Assembly: GCA_032164295.1 (NCBI GenBank)
Contig: JAJHTX010000008.1
Span: forward strand, 434,001-498,000
DNA length: 64,000 bases
Direction of reading: 5' to 3'
DNA from: Inonotus obliquus
Taxonomy: Eukaryota; Basidiomycota; Agaricomycetes; Hymenochaetales; Hymenochaetaceae
Part shown: piece after piece, positions 60,497 to 64,000 of the stretch
How positions within the stretch are numbered: the stretch's first letter is position 1
How the letters are laid out: each line of letters starts with the position of its first letter
Position numbers and translations under genes: made by a program
Notes under the pieces: generated by a model
The model's input: only the letters and a program-made list of their open reading frames with translations
Databases searched by the model: none
Told to the model about the DNA's origin: nothing

Positions 60497-60554
60497 CCGG
60501 GGTAGTTTCGATCGGCGTTCCTAATCGAATCAAAATTTCAGCACAATCCTTTCA

Positions 60555-60825
60555 GGATTGTAGTTTAGGACCTGTACTTTATGGATACATAGTTCTTGCA
60601 TTTTATCTGTGGCGAAAAGGATTGATATTGAGTTACCGGCATGTTCTGTCTGACTTGAAGTCACATGGTATCTTGACTATTTCATCGATAATAATTGCAA
60701 TACAAAATATCACACCGTCAAATTTGAACCATAGTAAGCTATGATAAGTGTCTTATTGTGTAATTTTTTTAAAGTGTGTAGGATGGATGGTTGTGGTAAA
60801 AATGTTGAGTGTCCGAAGGAGGGGG
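60555..60825. other. Right end segment of the pogo element
   Basis: Non-coding sequence between the retrotransposon target duplication and the right inverted repeat; before the Ty3 insertion it formed the upstream region of the pogo transposase. Confidence 0.7.
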
Positions 60826-60852
60826 GGTGTCCGAAGGAAGCCTCTTATACTG
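60826..60852 (-). repeat. Right terminal inverted repeat of the pogo element
   Basis: 27 bp, perfect inverse of 43682-43708, followed by TA (60853-60854). Confidence 0.92.
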
Positions 60853-61117
60853 TAGCTTGTACAACGAAAAACAAAAAGAAAGCTGTGCGGGACGCGTCTC
60901 CGCGCCGAAAAGAGAACAATAAAATGGATTTTCTGGGTCTTACGAAGATAACGTGACCGCGCATCTAGTCACGCTTCAAAAAGCGCGAATGGCCCATCCA
61001 CTCCCTTTCAGCTTCCAGCTTTCAACCACAACCTTCTCCATCCTCGACCGCAGCGCTTTCAAGCCCCAGTCTACATCTTATCTCTACACGTTCCTCCCAA
61101 GCATTGCCTGTAACACA

Positions 61118-63303
61118 ATGGCAGTTCTAACAAGATCGCGAGCGCGTGCGGCTGCTGGAGGTGGCCCGAATGGCTCCCATACTCCCGCTCCCCCAAATCA
61201 GACCAATGCCGCCGTCCATGAAAATGTCGTGCTAGGCGCCAATGGGAATCGAGTCTCTACCAGAGGTAGAGGCACGAAACGCAGCAGTGCACAAACACGG
61301 TACAATCACATAGAGGGCGAGAGATCTGCTTCCACTGCATCTCGCCCAATCACCGCCTCCAACTCAAAGCCACGACACAATGACAAAGGCAAGAGACGTA
61401 AGTATCCCCAACTGAGTCAACTGCTTCACTTGAGACTGAAAGCTTCATTCATCCCAGGTGAGTCTCAGCCACAGGCTGTCGTCCACTCCACCACCCAGAC
61501 GTGTGGCCTGACTTTCAAGTTCACACTTGAACACGTCGCTCCGCCCAGCAAAGCTGGTAAGCTCTTCTAGATGATAACATCTTACCTATCGTATTCACAT
61601 CATTTCCAGCTTCACCGCCCAAGACGGATGGTGCGGCATCCAAGAAGCCTCGTAAAGGTGGACGCACCACCACGAAGCGAGGCCCAAAGGTTAAGGCCGA
61701 GGCCAAGGCCGGAAGGGCCGGTCAGCAGAAGAAAGGAGCCCAGAGCACTGTAGTAGCCAGTGCGGGCACCAAGCGTCGTCGTGAAGATGACGAGTATGAA
61801 CCGGAGGAATCTGGTGAAGACGAGCTGGAGCCTGCTCCGGTACGACGCACTCTCCGTCGTGTTCGACGGAAGACCCAACAAACTCCGGCGGAAGATGCTG
61901 TGAACAACGACGCCGTTGGCGAAGCGATGAAACGCGTGCGCCGCAACAAGGGAAAGTCGAAGGCCGTCGACTTACCGCCTACTGAAGAGGCTACTACGGG
62001 CTCAAAGCGTCGGCGAGACGAGGACGACGATGTCGAGGATGTTTCGCAGCAACCATTGGATCCTGGCCCATCCCGCCGAACGACGAGGCGAACCAGGCAG
62101 AAGGTGGATAAGCCCACAGTCAGGGAGTCCCACGAGAAGACCGCTAGAAAGCCTAGAGGCGGTGTTGCTCGTCCTACCAGAAGGACTGGGAACAGAAGGG
62201 CGAGAAGAATTCAGGTTCCTCTGACGCGAATGTCTACTCCGATGAGTTGCGAATCCGAGGAGCCAATATGCATGCCATCTCGGGCTCCATCTCCGGAGGA
62301 ATGCAAGGAGAACCCAACGCCCCAGGAAGCACCTCGGGAGGCAGTCGTGAAGCAAGAGGAGGTGACGCCGTCTCCTTTCCCTCGCCAGCCGTCGTCAAGG
62401 CAGCCCGAATGCAAGAGGGAGCCTCCCGTAAGCCCCTTCATGCTTCCCGCGCTCCAGATTCCAAGTGCGACAGTCTTCCCCTTCGCAAACCCGACTTCGC
62501 ACGTGGGTGGGTCAATCATTAAGGCGGAGGAGAGATCCTCACCCTTCTTGGATCAAGACGATTCGTTGTCGCCAGGCGGATCAGACAAAGAGAATGATCC
62601 GATCTATGGTCCCATGCCAGCGCCGATGCCAGAGCCGGAACCTGATTCCGATGAGGACGACGATACTGCCCAAGACGAAAACGGGCCATCCGTCCAATCC
62701 ATCCAACGGCCTCACCCTCGCCGGCCACTTGAGCCATTGGAGGTCTTCGACACCTCTGTGCCGGAAGGTGACGAGACGGAGCCTGTCTCTTCAGGAGACG
62801 AGGAGGTCGATTACATCGACCTAGAGGAAGTTATCTCAGCGCCTGCGACACCCAGCGCAGAGTTCCGTCCAACCACGGCCCAGTGCGAGGTTCCATCGTG
62901 TCGTTATGGTGTCAATGGTCCGAATGACGAGGTGGAGGTGGGACAAGAAGTTCGGGAGTTACTTGAAGCTTCTTCGTCCTTTTATAGGAGAATGACCTGC
63001 CGAGATCTCGACCAAGTCGCTCCTCAGGAACACGAATCGCCAGTGTCTCCAGTGGCTGGGCTCGACACTCCGTCTGTTCCATTCGAGGCTGCTGTTACAA
63101 ATGGCAGGGACGTCTTCACTCGCTCTCGCGCTCCTTCGCCATCTCCTTCCCTTCCGGACCACGCCGCACAGTATCTTCACACTCCTGAAGGGACTTTTCC
63201 TCTGCCACCATGTCAGTGCGGAAATCCAGCACGACACTTCGTAGTCCATAGTGATGGCGAAGCTTCAGAGTACAGTTTCATGGGCGATGATGAGGGGTTG
63301 TGA
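61118..63303 (+). CDS. Hypothetical basic/acidic nuclear protein
   Basis: Three exons (61118-61397, 61458-61556, 61610-63303) total 2073 nt, 690 aa. The Met at 61118 is preceded by ACA and gives the first frame that splices cleanly. The N-terminal half is rich in Arg/Lys/Pro with several likely nuclear localisation signals (GTKRRREDDEYEPEE, RRTTRRTRQK). The second half is acidic and Pro/Ser-rich (PAPMPEPEPDSDEDDD). Two CxxC-like pairs occur near the C-terminus (CEVPSC, CQCG). No domain is recognised; composition suggests a disordered chromatin- or transcription-associated protein. Its 3' flank is homologous to that of the kinase gene at the other end of the window. Confidence 0.7.
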
Positions 63304-63384
63304 GGGCGAAGGCTCATTGGACTCGTTTTGGCTTATCTATTGCTCTTCCTACGTCTGCATCGTTTTTCTTTGTCTTAGTTTCTG

Positions 63385-63600
63385 CTCTTGCATTCCATTT
63401 TGTATCCTCGCACCTTGTGTTTTGCTTTATTTCCTCGTCCAGTTGTCCTGTCCCTGTCCCTGTCCCTGTACTTGTATCTTGCGCGATGTAATTTAACTAG
63501 AGCTGCTAGCTCATCGCTTCGCGTGGTCCTTCAACAACCTCATAAACTCGGCTAATGAGCTGATCTTGAGGACCAGTGAGTAGCACTGTAAGCATTCGAG
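63385..63600 (+). repeat. Gene-flank repeat, copy 2
   Basis: Homologous to 4510-4720. Contains a short CTGTCC-type microsatellite (about 63444-63468) not present in the first copy. Confidence 0.6.
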
Positions 63601-63670
63601 TTATGCGGCGTGTTGATAAGGTATGTTGGAAGGACATGGGAGAGATACACATCCATCGCATCATCACTGA

Positions 63671-64000
63671 ATCTGGGGACTGGCAATCCCCTATTGCAAA
63701 ACGTCGATTTCCCACGGGCATGCCGAGGCATGCCGACGATCGCTTAGATTAAGCGATTTACCAGTTTTTTGAAGACATTTTCGCCTTCACACTTCCTGTT
63801 CCATAGCACAAACAAAGCCTTATAAAGTAGTAGAAACCATTTCTATGGTGCTGGGGAGCATATATATCAAAACAATTCGAAATGTGTTCAAAAAACCAAT
63901 GAGATATTGGGTGGTTATACATCATATCTCAGGATCCAAGCAATTTCTACAAAATTTTTTTTGAACAAAATGAAGGCAGACATGAAAAAATATGGTTTGT
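63671..64000. repeat. MITE-like terminus with palindromes, running off the window
   Basis: 63671-63700 resembles the inverse of 1173-1200 (core GGCAATCCC...TAT). It is followed by two copies of the palindrome GGCATGCC (63717-63724, 63727-63734) and a hairpin ATCGCTTA-GAT-TAAGCGAT (63739-63757). No gene is seen to the window end. Confidence 0.35.

Larger units (their letters stand above)
46404..60554 (-). mobile_element. Complete 14.2 kb Ty3/gypsy chromovirus, copy B
   Basis: Same family and orientation as copy A, with LTRs 46404-48077 and 58881-60554 (1674 bp each, one difference noticed). Target duplication GGATT is at 46399-46403 and 60555-60559, inside the pogo element. All seven ORFs are intact. 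Coding regions differ from copy A by about 1.5-2.5 percent, and the LTRs carry an extra about 90 bp. It is therefore a separate insertion from a sister lineage and not a segmental duplicate of copy A. Confidence 0.97.
58881..60554 (-). repeat. 5' LTR of Ty3 copy B
   Basis: 1674 bp. Contains the U3 ORF (60496-59720), TATA box (59389-59382) and self-primer (59355-59341). It is followed by the target duplication GGATT and then the remaining end of the pogo element. Confidence 0.95.
43682..60852 (-). mobile_element. Fot1/pogo element interrupted by Ty3 copy B
   Basis: Perfect 27-bp terminal inverted repeats (43682-43708 and 60826-60852) begin CAGTATAAGAGG, like the pogo terminus, and are flanked by TA at 43680-43681 and 60853-60854. 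A sub-terminal CCTTCGGACA motif recurs inside each end (about 43882 and 60811). Removing the nested retrotransposon and one target duplication leaves an element of about 3.0 kb. The transposase gene is intact, but Ty3 copy B lies 103 bp upstream of its start codon, separating it from the right end. Confidence 0.93.

Noticed and set aside
63444..63468. CTGTCC-type short tandem repeat
   Set aside because: A simple microsatellite in a 3' flank; no sign of function.
1..64000. CRISPR arrays, bacterial operons, tRNA or rRNA genes
   Set aside because: No regularly spaced repeat array, no tRNA cloverleaf or rRNA sequence was noticed, and the spliced genes are fungal in type.

Overview
The window looks like a piece of an agaricomycete (mushroom-forming basidiomycete) nuclear genome. 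Genes carry many short 50-70 nt introns. Recognisable host genes are a BRF1 TFIIIB subunit, a Ddm1/LSH-type SNF2 remodeller, an F-box protein and a Crinkler-like kinase. They sit among Ty3 chromovirus, Tnp2 (CACTA-type), Tc1/mariner and Fot1/pogo elements. Nothing points to a prokaryote.

Layout. 1-1.3 kb: non-coding, with a MITE-like inverted repeat. 1.3-4.3 kb (+): intact six-exon Crinkler-like kinase. 4.9-5.3 kb (+): fragment of a USP7-type ubiquitin protease gene. 5.9-11.7 kb: a Tnp2 transposon region with two convergent multi-exon genes. 12.4-27.1 kb: fragment of a CCR4 deadenylase gene split by a complete 13.9 kb Ty3 element (copy A). 27.1-30.7 kb: gene-poor, with decayed fragments including a DUF6533-like membrane protein. 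30.7-32.9 kb (-): dihydrolipoyl dehydrogenase pseudogene split by a complete Tc1 element. 33.0-36.3 kb (+): Ddm1/LSH-type remodeller. 37.5-39.9 kb (+): BRF1. 40.5-41.9 kb (+): F-box gene. 42.4-43.7 kb: non-autonomous TIR element. 43.7-60.9 kb: a Fot1/pogo transposon (27-bp perfect TIRs, TA duplication) with a second, 14.2 kb Ty3 element (copy B) inside it. 61.1-63.3 kb (+): hypothetical nuclear protein. 63.4-64 kb: repeated flank and a MITE terminus.

The most striking system is the pair of Ty3 elements. Each has identical or near-identical LTRs, a perfect 5-bp target duplication and seven same-sense ORFs: a 67-aa hydrophobic leader ORF, a 293-aa coiled-coil ORF, zinc-knuckle Gag (371 aa), Pol with chromodomain (about 1780 aa), a 338-aa ORF, a 254-aa membrane-anchored coiled-coil ORF, and a 258-aa ORF inside the LTR U3. 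Gag and Pol are joined by a canonical -1 slippery heptamer just before the gag stop. There is no tRNA-type primer site. Instead, a 15-nt sequence 3 nt after the 5' LTR is perfectly complementary to the predicted 5' end of the element's own RNA, about 34 nt below a TATA box, as in Tf1-type self-priming. The two copies differ mostly at synonymous sites in the extra ORFs, so those ORFs appear to be selected proteins.

A second theme is fragments of housekeeping genes (USP7, CCR4, DLD), intron traces included, lying among the transposons, next to a remodeller whose relatives silence transposons. All product names rest on motif recognition by eye. Exon structures of the main intact genes were checked by splice consensus and by total coding length being a multiple of three.
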